The notes beneath the pieces are model-generated. The model was not told where the DNA came from. It made no database searches and worked only from the letters and a program-made list of their open reading frames with translations. The translations under genes were made by a program, and so were the position numbers. From Seiridium cupressi (lineage: Eukaryota > Ascomycota > Sordariomycetes > Amphisphaeriales > Sporocadaceae), in assembly GCA_036674765.1 (NCBI GenBank), contig JARVKI010000005.1:744001-808000 (forward strand): a DNA stretch of 64,000 bases, given 5' to 3'. Positions 21,484-34,086 of this stretch are shown piece after piece (within the stretch, counting starts at the first letter, position 1; every line of letters begins with the position of its first letter).

Positions 21484-22292
21484 ATGAGAACCTACGACGA
21501 CACATTCTCGGGCCAGAGAATTTACCCTGGCAAGGTACGGCTTTTCCCTGCGATTTCGCGACAGCAACTGCACTATCGACGGCCGGGTCTTGAAAGAGGA
21601 GGGAGCTGAACTTGAGAGCGGGCAGGCCTGGACTACGACGGCACAATGTCAGAGGGAGAGACCCGGCCCACGATTGCAGGACTGACTGATTGCCGGGCCA
21701 TGTGCAAAATGATACCTCATGGACTTGGAGCTAATGGATATTCTGTTTGTAGGGTAAGCTCTACGTCCGTGGCGACAGCAAGATCTTCCGATTCCAGAAC
21801 GGCAAGTCCGAGTCGCTGTTCCTCCAGCGCAAGAACCCCCGTCGCATTGCCTGGACCGTCCTCTTCCGAAGACAGCACCGCAAGGGTATCACTGAGGTAC
21901 GATTCCGGATGCACTCCGGTCTTGAGGATATGATATCATCTCGAGACTTGGGGATGCTTCTTAGCCCAGGCAGAGGAATTCAGGTTGGCTGACAAAGACT
22001 ACAGGAAGCTGCCAAGAAGCGTACCCGCCGCACCGTCAAGGCCCAGCGTGCTATCGTTGGTGCTTCCCTCGATGTCATCAAGGAGCGCCGCACCATGAGA
22101 CCCGAGGCTCGCTCGGCTCAACGATCGCAAGCCATCAAGGACGCCAAGGAGAAGAAGGCTGCCGAGGCCGCTGTGAAGAAGGAGGAGAAGGCTAAGCGCG
22201 CCACCACCGCTTCCAAGGGACAGACTCAACGCATTGTCGGCAAGCAGGGAGCCAAGGGTGCGCCCCAGAAGATCAAGGCCACCACCCGCTAA
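21484..22292 (+). CDS. RPL24: 60S ribosomal protein eL24 (L24)
   Basis: Three exons, 21484-21534, 21753-21896 and 22005-22292, give 160 residues. The family core reads [20 protein letters not shown], then [25 protein letters not shown], followed by a long basic Lys/Ala-rich C-terminal helix ([20 protein letters not shown]). It is a large-subunit protein at the subunit interface. The N-terminus ([11 protein letters not shown]) lacks the zinc-finger Cys pattern of the archaeal form, as in other Pezizomycotina. Introns are 218 and 108 nt with GT-AG ends and phase 0. No snoRNA boxes were recognised in either intron. Confidence 0.96.
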
Positions 22293-23554
22293 AGGGGGGC
22301 TTGATGGACGATGCGGGGGTTGCGTTTCTACATGGTTGAGGACAATAAAACGAAAGACATGTACATGGCGGCGTCTATGGTAGGGGGATCACGACTGTCT
22401 CTTTGACAGAACCACTACATCTCTCAGGGTTGCGGATTGCATGCATGGATTTCACTCATGGGTCATGAGATTTCGCATAGGTAGCAGCTCGTAATGCCAT
22501 TACCTTTGCCTACGATGATTTAGGGGTCGGCACTGGATGAACTGATATGCGCCAGGTTTGCCAAGGCGTGTCCTGGACCTGGTAATGTGAGGACTGGGGT
22601 CGGCATGGTTACGGGTGCCGGTGCCCGAAGCCGCCTCTTTTGCTCTGCAGTCCCTCCTTTAAGCATCCGAAACATGTTTTACCATTGCTCACTGATCCTG
22701 CTAAATGTGTATGTAGCGATGCCTGCCTGATTGACGTGATATACAATCAAGATTGACAGTGGCAGCGAAAGACAGTATTTGTTAATCAAGACTTCTGGCA
22801 CGGGTGGTCGATACTTGCATTTCGAGACAGGCTGCACGCTCCATCTCTCAGTTTTGTCGTGCCCAAGTTCTGCAATCCTTGGTTGCCCGTTATCCACCCA
22901 AATTAAATCTAGAGAGATGTATGGACAACTTAGCCCATCTTGCATTGAGAACATTATCGTAGCCAGGTAGATTGCAGAAGCCGACCATGTCGAATATAAA
23001 CCTTGTTTCAATTCTCACTCCGAAGTCAATGGTACCCTGGCTCAAGAAATTCCTAAATCATGCCGGCCTCAATGGATTCGCTTTGCTTCTCCCAGCGTCC
23101 TATCATATTCCGTCATATTCCAATGTCCAAGTCTAGCCGCAGAAGCAATGCGACCGAGGGACAACAAGGTCATTGGTGAAGCCGATCCCTTCGGCCACAT
23201 TCGGCCATAAAAATAACTTCGGTGACAGACATCCTTCTCTGGCGGTTGAACAAGAAAGCGGGTGCGGCCGCGACGACATATTATAGGGACAGGGGTGGTG
23301 ACGATATTTGGCTCTGCAGCTGCCGTCCTATGTATTACCCCACCATCCACCACCCCGCCTTACGTCCCCCTGGTATAGAAAGTATTCATAAGAACCCTGG
23401 GGGAATCTAGCTGAACATGCTCAAAAACTCTTTCTAGATCCCACATACACGACTTTGTCTCGCATAAATCCGCTGTCCTTCTCGTTGCCATTAGATTGGG
23501 ATTCCATTTTCCTCGTTCAACTTTCACCTCTTGTACACCATAACCACAGCAACC
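22293..23554. other. Intergenic, eL24 to peroxiredoxin
   Basis: 1.26 kb without a supported gene. It should hold the eL24 3' end and the peroxiredoxin promoter. Short frames on both strands overlap and show no domains. Confidence 0.5.
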
Positions 23555-24162
23555 ATGTCCAACCTCGTCGGTAAACCATTCCCCGAGGGAATCAGCTTCA
23601 CCTACGTCCCACCAACGCCCGAGAAATCCGAGGTCACGGCCTGCGGCATCCCGGTCAAGTTCGACGCCAGCAAGGAGTTCAAGGACAAGAAGGTCGTCAT
23701 CGTGTCCGTCCCCGGTGCTTTCACGCCCACCTGCCAGGCCGACCACCTCTCGGGCTACATCAAGAAGTTCGACCAGCTCAAGAAGGCCGGCGTCGACCTC
23801 CTGATCTTCATTGCCTACAACGACCCCTTTGTCATGTCGGCCTGGGGCAAGGCGAATGAAATCACTGATGACAAGATCGTGGGTGTCTCCTTTTCTGACT
23901 CTCTGGTCCTTGTTTAGCGACGCTGCACTGCAATGCCGTAAGCGAGCTCGAAAAATTGATGGTGAGCTAATACAGTACCTAGCTTTTCATGTCTGACGAC
24001 AACATCGCTTTCAGCTCTAGCATCGGCTGGATCATCGAGGGAGCAGGGCGCACTGCCCGATATGCCGTCGTGGTCGACAAGGGCACTGTCACCTACGCCG
24101 AGAAAGAGCCCGCCAAGGGCGTCGATGTCTCTGGTGTAGATGCCGTTCTGGCAAAGCTGTAG
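23555..24162 (+). CDS. Peroxiredoxin, Prx5/Ahp1/PMP20 type (internal exon uncertain)
   Basis: Thioredoxin-fold peroxidase of the Prx5 class, which reduces H2O2 and alkyl peroxides. The peroxidatic Cys sits in PGAFTPTC at about residue 60. Exon 1 (23555-23878) ends in ANEITDDKI. The last exon (24015-24162) carries SSIGWIIEGAGRTARYAVVVDKGTVTY and ends in DAVLAKL. The link between them is the problem. The only in-frame model I find uses a 39-nt intron (23879-23917), a 20-nt exon (23918-23937) and a 77-nt intron. It gives 163 residues but replaces the conserved FLSD block. The missing block seems to be present in another frame at about 23909-23935 (LFSDAALQ). So this copy may carry a small indel, be a recent pseudogene, or use splicing I did not resolve. 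Start ATG chosen over an upstream TTG. Confidence 0.78.
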
Positions 24163-25243
24163 AATGGCCTGCCCATTCCCATCTCCTTCGAGTCTGAGCC
24201 GTACTAAGGCTGTCTGCCAACCAGCTTGCGGATGACCTGCGTCTCCGAAGATACGCAGGCTGTCTCTCGTGGGATCATTGGTTTGATTTGAACTATTAAG
24301 CCCTTGTGAATTTACGTCACCGTTTCTGAAACCATCTCGCGATTCATACATTCAAACTTGGCTAGATATCTCGGACGGAGTGGAGGCTATTTCAAGTCGA
24401 TGATTCCAAACTCATACAAGCTATGATTGTGGACAACACGATTTCCTGCGGGAGGACGTGACATTTCATAAATCATACCGCACGGGGTAAACGTCCATAG
24501 TCGACGCAACCTGCTCTCCAACGGACGAGTCTTGTTGTTGCGTGAAGCATCAGAGAGACCAATTACAAAAGTTGGGGCTTCTCGTCTAGATTTAGATAGA
24601 TAAACTAGAATAAGAGTTCGATTTCTTTTGACATAATTCGCATTGACCTCTAAACAAGCACCATACTTGACGGTAGGTTATTCCACTCTTTTCGCTTGCT
24701 GCAATCACCGTTATCTTTTGTCATTATGCAGTACCCAGTCTTACACCAAATCACCTAACGATATTTTACACTCGAGTACTTGTTGAAATCAGCCTTATCC
24801 ACGGAAATGCACAGGAATGATCTCCGCTAGGTAAGTCATGCGCGCCCTTGCTGGCCATAATGCTTACCGGATCTTGACACGCTCTACCAATTACCATCAG
24901 CTTTTATGAGTACCACAAATCCCGGTATGGCCTACCGCAGCATGTGCATCGCTCGGGGTGTGAGTTCCCGAGTCGGGATTTGCTGGATCAGTCATTGGCG
25001 TGCAAAAGTGGAGCTCGGCACCGAAAGCGGTGGCCTCGATGCCGACTATTTGTGTACAGTAATCCGACAGCAAGGAAACCATATAAGAGAACAACAGCAA
25101 GAACGACAAGATTGAGCAGAGGTATAAGAGAAGCCGTCGAGAGAGCCACTCCCGCACTGCAGTGTCAATTATAGTTCATCGTTCTTCTCGTCCGAAGTGC
25201 CCTTCTTAGCTCTACGATTACTTAAGAAGCACCCGTTACCGTC
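24163..25243. other. Intergenic, peroxiredoxin to DUF1348 gene
   Basis: 1.08 kb. I see no supported gene. Small frames near 24897-25170 on both strands overlap and are likely noise in the promoter and leader of the DUF1348 gene. Confidence 0.5.
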
Positions 25244-25911
25244 ATGTCCGCAGAGCAAGGCAAACCACCGTACCCCCCTTTCACAGCGGAGACGGCGCAG
25301 ATTAAAATGAAAGCAGCACAGGATGCCTGGAATACGAAGTGGGCACCCCTCCAAGGCCGGGCATCTTCTCTGGGACTGGATTGATTGGGGATATTGGCTA
25401 ACACAAGCACCCAGAGAACCACACAAGGTTAAGCTGTCTTATACGGAAGACAGTATCTGGCGGAACCGGGACCAGTTCTTCACGGGCCGCGACGCCATCG
25501 CGGATTTCCTGACTAAGAAGTGGGAAAAAGAGGATGGGTATAGGCTACGGAAGGAACTATTTGCTTTTAGTGGGAATAAGATGTAAGTAATTGTCATCGA
25601 TGCTTCTCTGACTGTCAGGATGAAATTTAGCCTCTACATCAAAGAGGTCCGGATCTTGGCCACACACAATAGTCAATGAGATGACTGACTTGTGTATCTC
25701 CTGCAGTGCGGTCCAGTTCTGGTACGAGTGGCATGATGAGACCGGCCAGTGGTGGAGGACATACGGCCTTGAGGACTGGACGTTCGCAGACAATGGCTTG
25801 ATGAGGAAGAGGCAGATGAGTGGCAATGATGTAAAGATCAGCGATGAGGAGAGGTGGTTCAAAGATGGTGTTGACGTGAACACTGTCACCATCGAGGAGA
25901 AGCATTGGTAG
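25244..25911 (+). CDS. DUF1348 / SnoaL-like NTF2-fold protein
   Basis: Three exons, 25244-25338, 25415-25582 and 25707-25911, give 155 residues, the normal length. Family features are the early Ala/Trp helix (AAQDAWNT), then KVKLSYTEDSIWRNRDQFFTGRDAI, FLTKKWEKE, and the core strand AVQFWYEWHDETGQWWRTYGLEDW. The protein should fold as an NTF2-like alpha+beta cone. The family's reaction is not established. The first acceptor (CCCAG at 25410-25414) was chosen over a nearer AAG because only it keeps KEPHKV in frame. The introns (76 and 124 nt) are normal, the first with a GCTAAC branch. Confidence 0.9.
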
Positions 25912-28477
25912 TTTCAGGATACTGTAGATCTGAGGGGGACAGTGCACTCTTGCACCAAGCCTTGGATAAAGAGCTAATTGGAAAGACATAAAACGGCCGC
26001 TTAGCGAAAGCTAGTCAATTCGCCCAATCTTTTACGGTCGAGATCCAATGGTCTAGTCAATTTCTGGGGATCATCCAATTACGCTGCGTCCGAGAATTTG
26101 TCAAAGTGGTTGACTCTAGTCTCGTGAGCTTGGTTTCAAGTCTGCATTATTGTTCCTAATTGTGCAACGGACAAAGACTGACATCTCGAGAATCGCAGAT
26201 CAGTGGGTCAAAGCACGTGGAGGAATCGCAGGTTACGCTTTGACAGATTGTCGATCCGGCTCGAGTTGCGAAGATCTGGGTCATGGCTTACGACATGGAC
26301 CCTTTTCTTGCGGCTGAAGATCTCGACGTCAACTAGGGGTGGTCTATTCGCGAGTCATCATGGATGGCAGGTGGCCATCTGTGCCCGGGCCTTGCTCTTT
26401 GACCTGCGATCGCTGGTCTCCCGTAATGGCTGCGTAACAGCGCATAGCAAGGGCGTAAATCGAGCAGATTGGGATCCCACCTTTTCCCTGCTCGCAGCTC
26501 CGCCAGTTTTTTCTTTTCTTTTTCTTTTGGCGTTCTGCTGAAAGACAGCACATGTCCACACTGTGTAACGCTGGATACCCACAGCGACTGGCGGCCTGCC
26601 ATGGCGCACGGTGGAAGCGTCCGCGTACTATTCTCTTGATAACAACTCTCACCGTCAATAGAACCTGTAGGCTCCTCTTTGGCGACACCTGAGTTCAGAT
26701 TGCTGGGACATCTAGACCTTTGGCTTGTCAATGCCTTTCCCCGCACTCCGCCACTCGATAGTCCCGAAAGATGAGATGGCAGCCCTAAGCCGGCGTCATA
26801 AGGCCGCGAGCCATCGTCTTAGGAGGAAGTTTGGACTGGTCACCAGTCTGCGGGGAGTTGAACCGTTATTCGGCACCTAGTGGAGAGTTACCAGCTAGCA
26901 AAAAACCATTGGGGATTTGTTCGTAGAATTTTTTTCGATACGGATAACGGCGGGAAAAGTTTCTGCACAGACAGTGGGCAGTGGGTTGTCGGCGGACTGG
27001 TTGGTGACTGGAAGCTGCGTGGTGGCGTGGGTGGCTTCATGTTAGTCTGGTTCACTAAGGCGGACCATGAACTTGCTTCTTGCCGGGACGCAATGGTCCT
27101 GCCGGCGAGACATTGACAATTAATCGACGAAATGGGTGTATGAGGCACGTTCCGGATACCATGCCCCCCCCTTCCCTTTTTCAAGTCGAAATACGGGAGT
27201 CGAGATTTGATTGTATCGTGTTGCGAATGTTCTCAGTGCGTAGTTCTCGTCTATAGCTGTGCCCGGCCATGTATGAGATTCTGCAAGGCAAAGTACGATG
27301 AACATCCACTGCCATGTTTGCGTGGGCGATGATTGTTGATAGGTCACTGATAAACGCCCTTGTTATGCACTGCTTGAGCGATGCTAGGAATCGTTTCTGG
27401 TGGCTCGAAATTCGATGCGCACAGTCCCTCCAGCGATCTTTGGCTATAATTGCTTTCTGTCACCCATGCTTCCGGCGGCCTCTTCTGCATGGTAGCCACC
27501 AATACTTTGCTAACGATGTTTGCACGTGGAATGTAGCATGGCCCTTTCGACGATTTATTATTATTAAATGAATTGATTTTTGTTCTTGAAAATGTTTCGC
27601 GGGTAGCCGCTGACCTTGAATGGATACGTCGTTTCGGAACCTGACGGGCTTAGCTTATGAATCAGCAAATTCAAAACTTGAATTACATATGTGAGTTTCG
27701 GCGATGTGGTTATGCAATGAATACTGAATTCTCAGTGGCTTCTTCAGCCCATTATTCGGTCCGTGCTAGGCATTAGTGTAGGGTGGATAGTGTCATAGTC
27801 GCTTTCCCATTGGCAAAGAGGCTGTACTCAGCTCCGTAGATGTCTTAGCAGACGTAGTTCCTTTCCATGGCGGCTATAGTGCCGGAGCGTGAACAGGAAC
27901 CCACGATTGACTCCCAGGAAATGCCCATCAGTCTAGGCCTCGGTCAAATTTGTCTTTGTGTAAGCCATGCGAGGTGGGAGTCTCGTGGATAATATTGTCA
28001 CACAGCCACCGGCATCTAGATGCTAGCCAAATATATTATCTCAGTCAAGATATCAGGCAGCTCAAATCACCCGAAAGCCAAACTTAGAACTTCCAAGTGC
28101 AGACCCGGATTCTATTTGAAGTCTGCCTTGGGCCCCTCCCCCCCTCCAATCCCTAACCTCGCGCTTGTTCCTGCTCTCTATGAGACGAACCCCTTCCCTT
28201 GGGACTGATTTGACACTTTGGACGCCAGGGCTTCCCCATTGCAACGTGCGAAGTCCATACGCTAAACCTTACCCTCCTGGCGCCACACTGCCGGGCCTAG
28301 TATATACACGACCCTACCGGCTGATCAGGTCGATCAGAGTTTGTCGATCTGTCCGGCCCTGCAGACTATCCTGTACTATCATTCCTTTTCTCCTCACATA
28401 TACCTTAGATTCTGCATCAGTTTGGGCGGGACTTGTCTTACTTTTTCTGCTCTCAAATACGATCGTTTATTCACACA
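25912..28477. other. 2.6-kb intergenic, no supported gene
   Basis: Contains only short overlapping open frames. A pyrimidine-rich tract (about 26510-26528) and scattered AT-rich stretches occur. The last several hundred bases, including long pyrimidine runs near 28380-28450, are probably the promoter and leader of the Rax1 gene. Confidence 0.45.
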
Positions 28478-29925
28478 ATGGGTTTTCTCTCACTTAGTTA
28501 CCGACGTCCCCAGCTGGTGGACAAGGATGAATTTAAACGCTCTGTCGTCCGGGATTCCTTATCTGGGAGTGAAGATGCCTCTCTCAGATCAGGCCGATCA
28601 GATGCCTCGGCTGGAGTCCCAGATGCTCTGGCCTTTGAAAAGATTATCAGTGGCGGCACATGTCCTGTAAGCTTGAGCTGGCCAATCTGGTGATATCGAT
28701 TTTTCAGACTAACACGCTTTACAGCCCATGACCATCCGAGACTTTATGAACTATCTCATATACATTGAGCACTCGGCTGAAAACCTGCAATTTTTCCTCT
28801 GGTACCGTGATTATACGAGGCGCTTTGAGGAAGCCCAGACCTCGGACAAGTCCCTGGCACCAGAATGGACTCAGACCATGGAGGACGAGACACTGGCAAA
28901 GATCAAGAAGGAGGCTGCCGATAACAATCAAAAGGGGATAACGGTGGCGGCCGAGATCTTCAAAGGTACCGATTTTGAGAAAAGCGGTGCCGGGGAGCAG
29001 ATTCTCGATAATAGAGACCCTTTCACCACGCCGCCACGAACTCCTCAGGGAAGTAACGACGATGATTCGACCATATTCTCCAACTCACCTGCAATTGCGT
29101 ACCGCTCCCAAGCAAACGGTACATTCATTGCTGCGGGAGCCAAGCAACCTTGTAAGTCTGAGACACGCATATGCCATGTGGACAAGCATTAACATTCTGG
29201 CCTATCTAGTTACTATCCAGCCATACAGGGCCGAGATTGATCGAGTCGTTTCCACATATCTTTCTGCCGATGCGCCACGCCAACTCAATCTCTCTGGCCG
29301 CGAGCACAAGGCCACTATGCATGCTCTCGCTTACACGACCCACCCGTCTGCCTTCCGTCTGATTGCCAAGAATATCGAGAACACTCTCCGTAAGCAGGCT
29401 CATCCCAACTTTGTCCGGTGGTCGATCTGCAACGGCAACCCAGCTCGCGTCTTCTTCGCCCGCGGGCTTGGTGTCTCTGTCATCCTCCTCGCCACTATCG
29501 GCGCCATCATTCTCACACTGAGCGGCATCAGCCGCGGCTACCGCGCCCTCTTCGCCATCGGCTGGGTGATCGGCATCGCTACACTTATCGCTGGATACAA
29601 GGGCATGTGCGTCGTGCTCCACGGTCTGCACCACCGGCACATCCGCCCGTGGGAGTTGTTCGTCGACGACTACGGTGAGGACGGCTTCAAGCATAGCTTC
29701 GACTCCTTCGGTAGCGTCAACAGCTACGAGGAGGAGCCGTGGGTCGTCAAGTACGAGAAGCGGAATGTAGTCCGCAAGGTGTTCGACCGTGAGGTGTGGA
29801 TCCAGGAGCCTGCGCTTAGGCAAATCCAAGACACCATCTTCGTGCAGAGCATGCTAAGTGCGCTTCTCGTGAGTGCCGTGATGACGGCAATCCTCGTCGC
29901 TGTTCCTGGTGGACGGTTCTTCTAG
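28478..29925 (+). CDS. RAX1: RGS-domain membrane protein, Rax1 family
   Basis: Three exons, 28478-28666, 28725-29151 and 29210-29925, give 443 residues; yeast Rax1 is 435. A split RGS-like domain begins at MTIRDFMNYLIYIEHSAENL (about residue 65) with FFLWYRDYTRRF, and ends in TYLSADAPRQLNLS and HPSAFRLIAKNIE. It is followed by three predicted membrane spans at about 308-328, 337-360 and near the C-terminus. Yeast Rax1 works with Rax2 at the cell cortex in bud-site selection; fungal RaxA-type proteins affect growth and stress. RGS domains usually speed GTP hydrolysis by G-alpha, but activity in this subgroup is not certain. Both introns are 58 nt with GTAAG donors. The linker inside the RGS region (about 100-150) is acidic and Ser/Thr/Pro rich. 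Confidence 0.92.
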
Positions 29926-32453
29926 ATTACCCATCTCTGAATCCTCAACTAATACTCCCGTTCTTGGAAATATTTCTTTTCCTTTGTATTTCTTGGAGTT
30001 GGGCGGCGGTAAATACCTTGTGGACACCCACTTCTTATGTATTGAAAAGGAAAGTTGTGTGGAGTCTCATCAGGTTGTTATCTGATCTCGGTCTGGAACC
30101 TGGGATTGTGGGTATTGGAGTGAAGGGATCTGTTTGTGTAATCGATACCACCCCAAGGAAGACTCGCGCCAGAGCTTCTCAGTCATGACCCCGGTAGTAA
30201 GTAGTTTCGCTTTCACGAGCTTCTGGTAGCATTTATTTTCCTATTGGAATAGTTGAATTCTCTGCCCGTCTCATCCATCGTATACTATTATCATTAGTCT
30301 CTTCTCAGTCCTAAATCGGGACTGTGTGAAGTTGGTCAATCGAAATTCCTTAGAGGTTGTCAACAAGCAGGTCAAGTCAACTTCCTACAATTGAACACTG
30401 CCTGTTTTTGTCAGATCTTGGATAAAGAATGGATAGTTGGGACATGACCGGGTCCCTAGTCTCTATATATTTTTTATTTACTATAAAGGGAGCTTTTAAC
30501 AGTGTCTGTTATCCTAACTTTCTAGAATATCGAACTTTTTTTGCGTTTAATTTAAAATTGCTGCGTTACTTTATGCTACGCTTATGTTTTTTTTTTTTTT
30601 TTTTTTTTTAATTATTAACATAGTTAAATCATTTCGTTTTTTACGATTATTTCTTTTTTTACGAATCGGCTATAAAATAACAAGTTTAGAAAACGTAATG
30701 CCGACCCTAATATTATAATGCTAAGAATATCCCTTATTAAATAGTATTTAGCTGCATACAGATTGCGGTACTATATTTCGTTTTTGTAAGATAACACATT
30801 GCATCGAGGTCTCGATCGCACTTATGGACCCGTAGTCTGAATTATTCGTCAGTCTGTTATAAATTATTACCTCGCACTACGGATACCAAATTTGCCATGA
30901 AATGCCGAAATATATTTTTCAGCTCACTTAAAACATCTCTATAATCATCATGCAGAGCCCAATAACGTGGGCCTCCATTCTTACCGCTTTTATCGAGATA
31001 GGGAGTTTGGCATGGTGGTCAATCGAGCATAGGTTTCCCCATTCCCTCTCTTCTTCTCTTCCTGTCGTCGGACTGCTCACTGCTGTAACACAATTTGTCA
31101 AATAATATTGTAACACAGGACGTCCATGGTGCTTTGTCCATGCTGAAGGATTTAGAAGTCAGGTTAGTGAAAAGCGCATTAGCTTCTGAGACTGCGATCT
31201 TGAGGATAAAGTAAGAGAATATGTTTAGAGTCGTAGTTCGAAGCATATGATTGATATTTAGCAAGTAGAAATAGAGAAAAGGCGGCTAGATGAGCTTCTG
31301 CAAACAATGGGGTCCCTAAGGCATTGCGGCCTCGCCCTAGTCGAATCATGTTATAACGAACCATTGTCCGACGAGCTACACCATGAAATGTCTCGATGCC
31401 AACATTTCTACCTATACAACTATAATGAAGGCCAACGAGAAACAAGGTCGTCAAACCGGCAGGATGTGCGAGACTGCAATGATAGTCACTGGACGCATGC
31501 CTGATATCTAACTATCTGGTTACATATTATTTCATGTCCAGACATGGCCTGCTCGGGGGAGAGAGCCTGAGCCGTAGGCCGCAAAGTATCCGTGACAGCA
31601 TCGCTGTAATCGGAATGAGCCTAGGCTATCTGAGAAAGGCTGGCAGCATTGCATTGGCAGTATGGAAATGGTGCTGACTCCAGCTGCGTCATCTAGCTAG
31701 TTACCTTGATAAGGACTACCTGTGCCAGTCTGGAGGTACTCCGTGATATTAGTCCGGCGCACAAGTATTCTCCAAAAGGTCGTCGAGAGCTGCCATGGGG
31801 GCTTCATTGTATGAACAAGTTCATATTCATAGATGCACATCTGCCATGAAGATGGAACCGGTGGGTGGACCTGTTGATGCAGGACTGTCCGATCGCAGCA
31901 TCTCCTTGATTGTGATGTTAAGGGTCTTCTGGGTATTCGGCGTCCTTTCGCCAGGCAGGACAGGACATGAGGAACTGGTTTACACAACGTGACGGGCACG
32001 CCGTCGTGGGCATAGTGAAATGCTACCCCGAACTCCGCTAAGAGCCTCGGTCAGATGGAGGGTCATGGGCTTATCGATAGAAAGGCTGCCAGGGGCAAGA
32101 GCTACATTAAAGGAGCTAATGCGCGACCCCGTAGCTGTAACCCGCAGTCCGCATCCACTGCGCGCATATCACCACCATGTGAGCATTCGGCAAACTTCCC
32201 TTTGCGACTGGGCCATGATTTTGTCGAGCGGTTGGTTGCCCCATTGAGACTCCGAGGCCAATTCAAATCCGACAGAACCTACCGTTTGAACAACTCTGAC
32301 TCTTCATGCCTCCCTAAGCGAGAATTACGCTGGCTTTTACAGCCAATACTTTTCGGAAGAGACCCTGAATTCGCCTTGCTCGGCGACAGAACCCCCTTTC
32401 CCTGTCATCATTAAATACCCCTCCAAAAAAAAAAAAAGTGCCAGAACCCCGCG
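29926..32453. other. 2.5-kb intergenic with AT-rich island
   Basis: Between Rax1 and the pantothenate kinase gene. It holds the AT-rich island listed separately. The rest (31000-32453) shows only short frames on both strands. A poly-A run (about 32426-32437) lies just upstream of the kinase ATG. Confidence 0.5.
30440..30930. repeat. AT-rich island, possible degraded repeat
   Basis: A block of strikingly AT-rich sequence with an uninterrupted run of 23 T at 30587-30609. TA/AT dinucleotides are frequent and every frame is full of stops. Flanking DNA returns to normal composition. This is what a RIP-mutated or decayed transposon fragment looks like, but no terminal repeats or transposase remnants are visible, so the origin is inference. 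Confidence 0.55.
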
Positions 32454-34086
32454 ATGCCGGACGAAGTCTACCAGGCCGACCACGCCGAGGTCGCGACACC
32501 TGACTCGACCACAGCGAAAGGTGCAGAGCATGACGGCAAAGCTACCGAGGAGCGAATAATACCACGAAGGCCGCGCACCGAAACCAATACCGCCGAAATA
32601 GACAGCACCATCGTGCGACCCGGCTCCGTGCGCATCAATGTCAAGGGTGCGTTCATAGTAGACACGCCTGAGGGCTCGCCGACCAGAAATGGAGGTTCGC
32701 CGACGACAAGCAGCGCGCATGAGACCAAGGACATCAGACTGCCGAACCACACGGCCGTTGTTAGTCATATAGCCGTGGATGTAAGCAACTTTGTTTCTAC
32801 TCTCCCTCTGGTCGCGTGCAGAAGCAGAGGCTTCTTCTTGGCGCATCTTACTGACAAGTTCGTCCTGCGCAACAGATCGGTGGCTCGCTAGCCAAACTCG
32901 TCTACTTCTCGCGTGAGGCGCATTCGAGGGAACCCGGTGGACGGCTCAACTTTATGAACTTCGAGACCGACCGCATTGTTGACTGCATTGAGTTTATGAA
33001 GCACCTCCAAGACAAGCAGCTGGCTCTCAATGGATCGAGGTCGGGGGACTTGTGTGTCATGGCGACGGGAGGGGGCGCATACAAGTTCTACGATATGATA
33101 CGGGAAAGACTGGGCGTAGATGTCGTCCGGGAAGATGAGATGGAGTGCTTGATTATCGGTAAGTAGCCCCGGCCGCAGAGAGTTGGCAGAGCACTCGGAG
33201 CTTATACAAACTGCCAGGCCTGGACTTCTTCATTACCGAGATACCACGCGAGGTCTTCACCTACTCCGAGACCGATCCGATGCACTTCAAAGAGCCCGAA
33301 GAAAACATCTACCCATACATGCTGGTCAACATCGGTTCTGGTGTCAGCATGCTCAAGGTTTCCGGCCCAAGGACATACGAACGAGTCGGCGGTACACATC
33401 TAGGAGGCGGAACGCTATGGGGACTTCTCTCATTACTCACACCAGCCGAGTCCTTTGATGAAATGTTGACAATGGCTGCCCAAGGCGACAACTCGAAAGT
33501 TGATATGCTTGTAGGCGATATTTACGGCGCAGATTATGGCAAGATTGGGCTCAAGAGTACCACCATTGCATCCTCTTTTGGCAAAGTCTTCAAGATGAAG
33601 CGTGAGGCCGAATCAGAAGCAGAGGACAGTGGCGGGCTGTCGAACGGTGATGATCATCATCATCGTCCCTCGCAGAGCGACACCGAGCCATCGTCGGTTG
33701 CAGAGGCAGTAAAGGCTCGCTTCTCTGCTGCCGACGTATCAAGGTCACTGCTCTACGCAGTGTCCAACAACATTGGACAGATTGCGTACTTGCAGTCACG
33801 CATCCACAACTTGTCGCATATATACTTTGGGGGTTCTTTCATCAGAGGACACCCGCAGACCATGAACACGCTGAGCTATGCCATCAAGTTTTGGAGCAAG
33901 GGAGAAAAACAGGCGTACTTCCTCAGACACGAGGGCTACCTGGGTTCCGTGGGTGCGTTCTTGAAGAGGCAACCATTGAATTGGGGCCGTAGGGGAAGCT
34001 TCGAAGAAGCTGCCGGCATTGAGGCTAGAATGAAGGTCCGTGCCGATGGAGAGAATATGGCAAGAGTCGATGATGCGGTGATATAG
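32454..34086 (+). CDS. CAB1: Pantothenate kinase (type II, eukaryotic)
   Basis: Three exons, 32454-32780, 32876-33158 and 33218-34086, give 492 residues. It phosphorylates pantothenate, the first and usually rate-limiting step of coenzyme A synthesis. The fumble/PanK domain starts after a disordered N-terminus of about 95 residues. The first phosphate loop spans the exon 1/2 junction (HIAVD then IGGSLAKLVYF). Other blocks are MATGGGAYKFYD, MLVNIGSGVSMLKV, the RVGGTHLGGGTLWGL loop, and the C-terminal NNIGQIAYL and YFGGSFIRGH. Introns are 95 and 59 nt. An insert of about 40 residues (acidic, His/Ser rich, with HHHHR) sits before the last subdomain, as in many filamentous fungi. It is convergent with the next gene. 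Confidence 0.96.

Noticed and set aside
26801..26890. tRNA-like T-arm (GGTTCAACTCC on the minus strand)
   Set aside because: No matching acceptor stem, D-arm or anticodon stem around it.
29206..29829. Minus-strand frame of 207 codons
   Set aside because: Antisense shadow of the Rax1 last exon.
32337..32846. Minus-strand frame of 169 codons
   Set aside because: Antisense to the first exon of pantothenate kinase; no domain.
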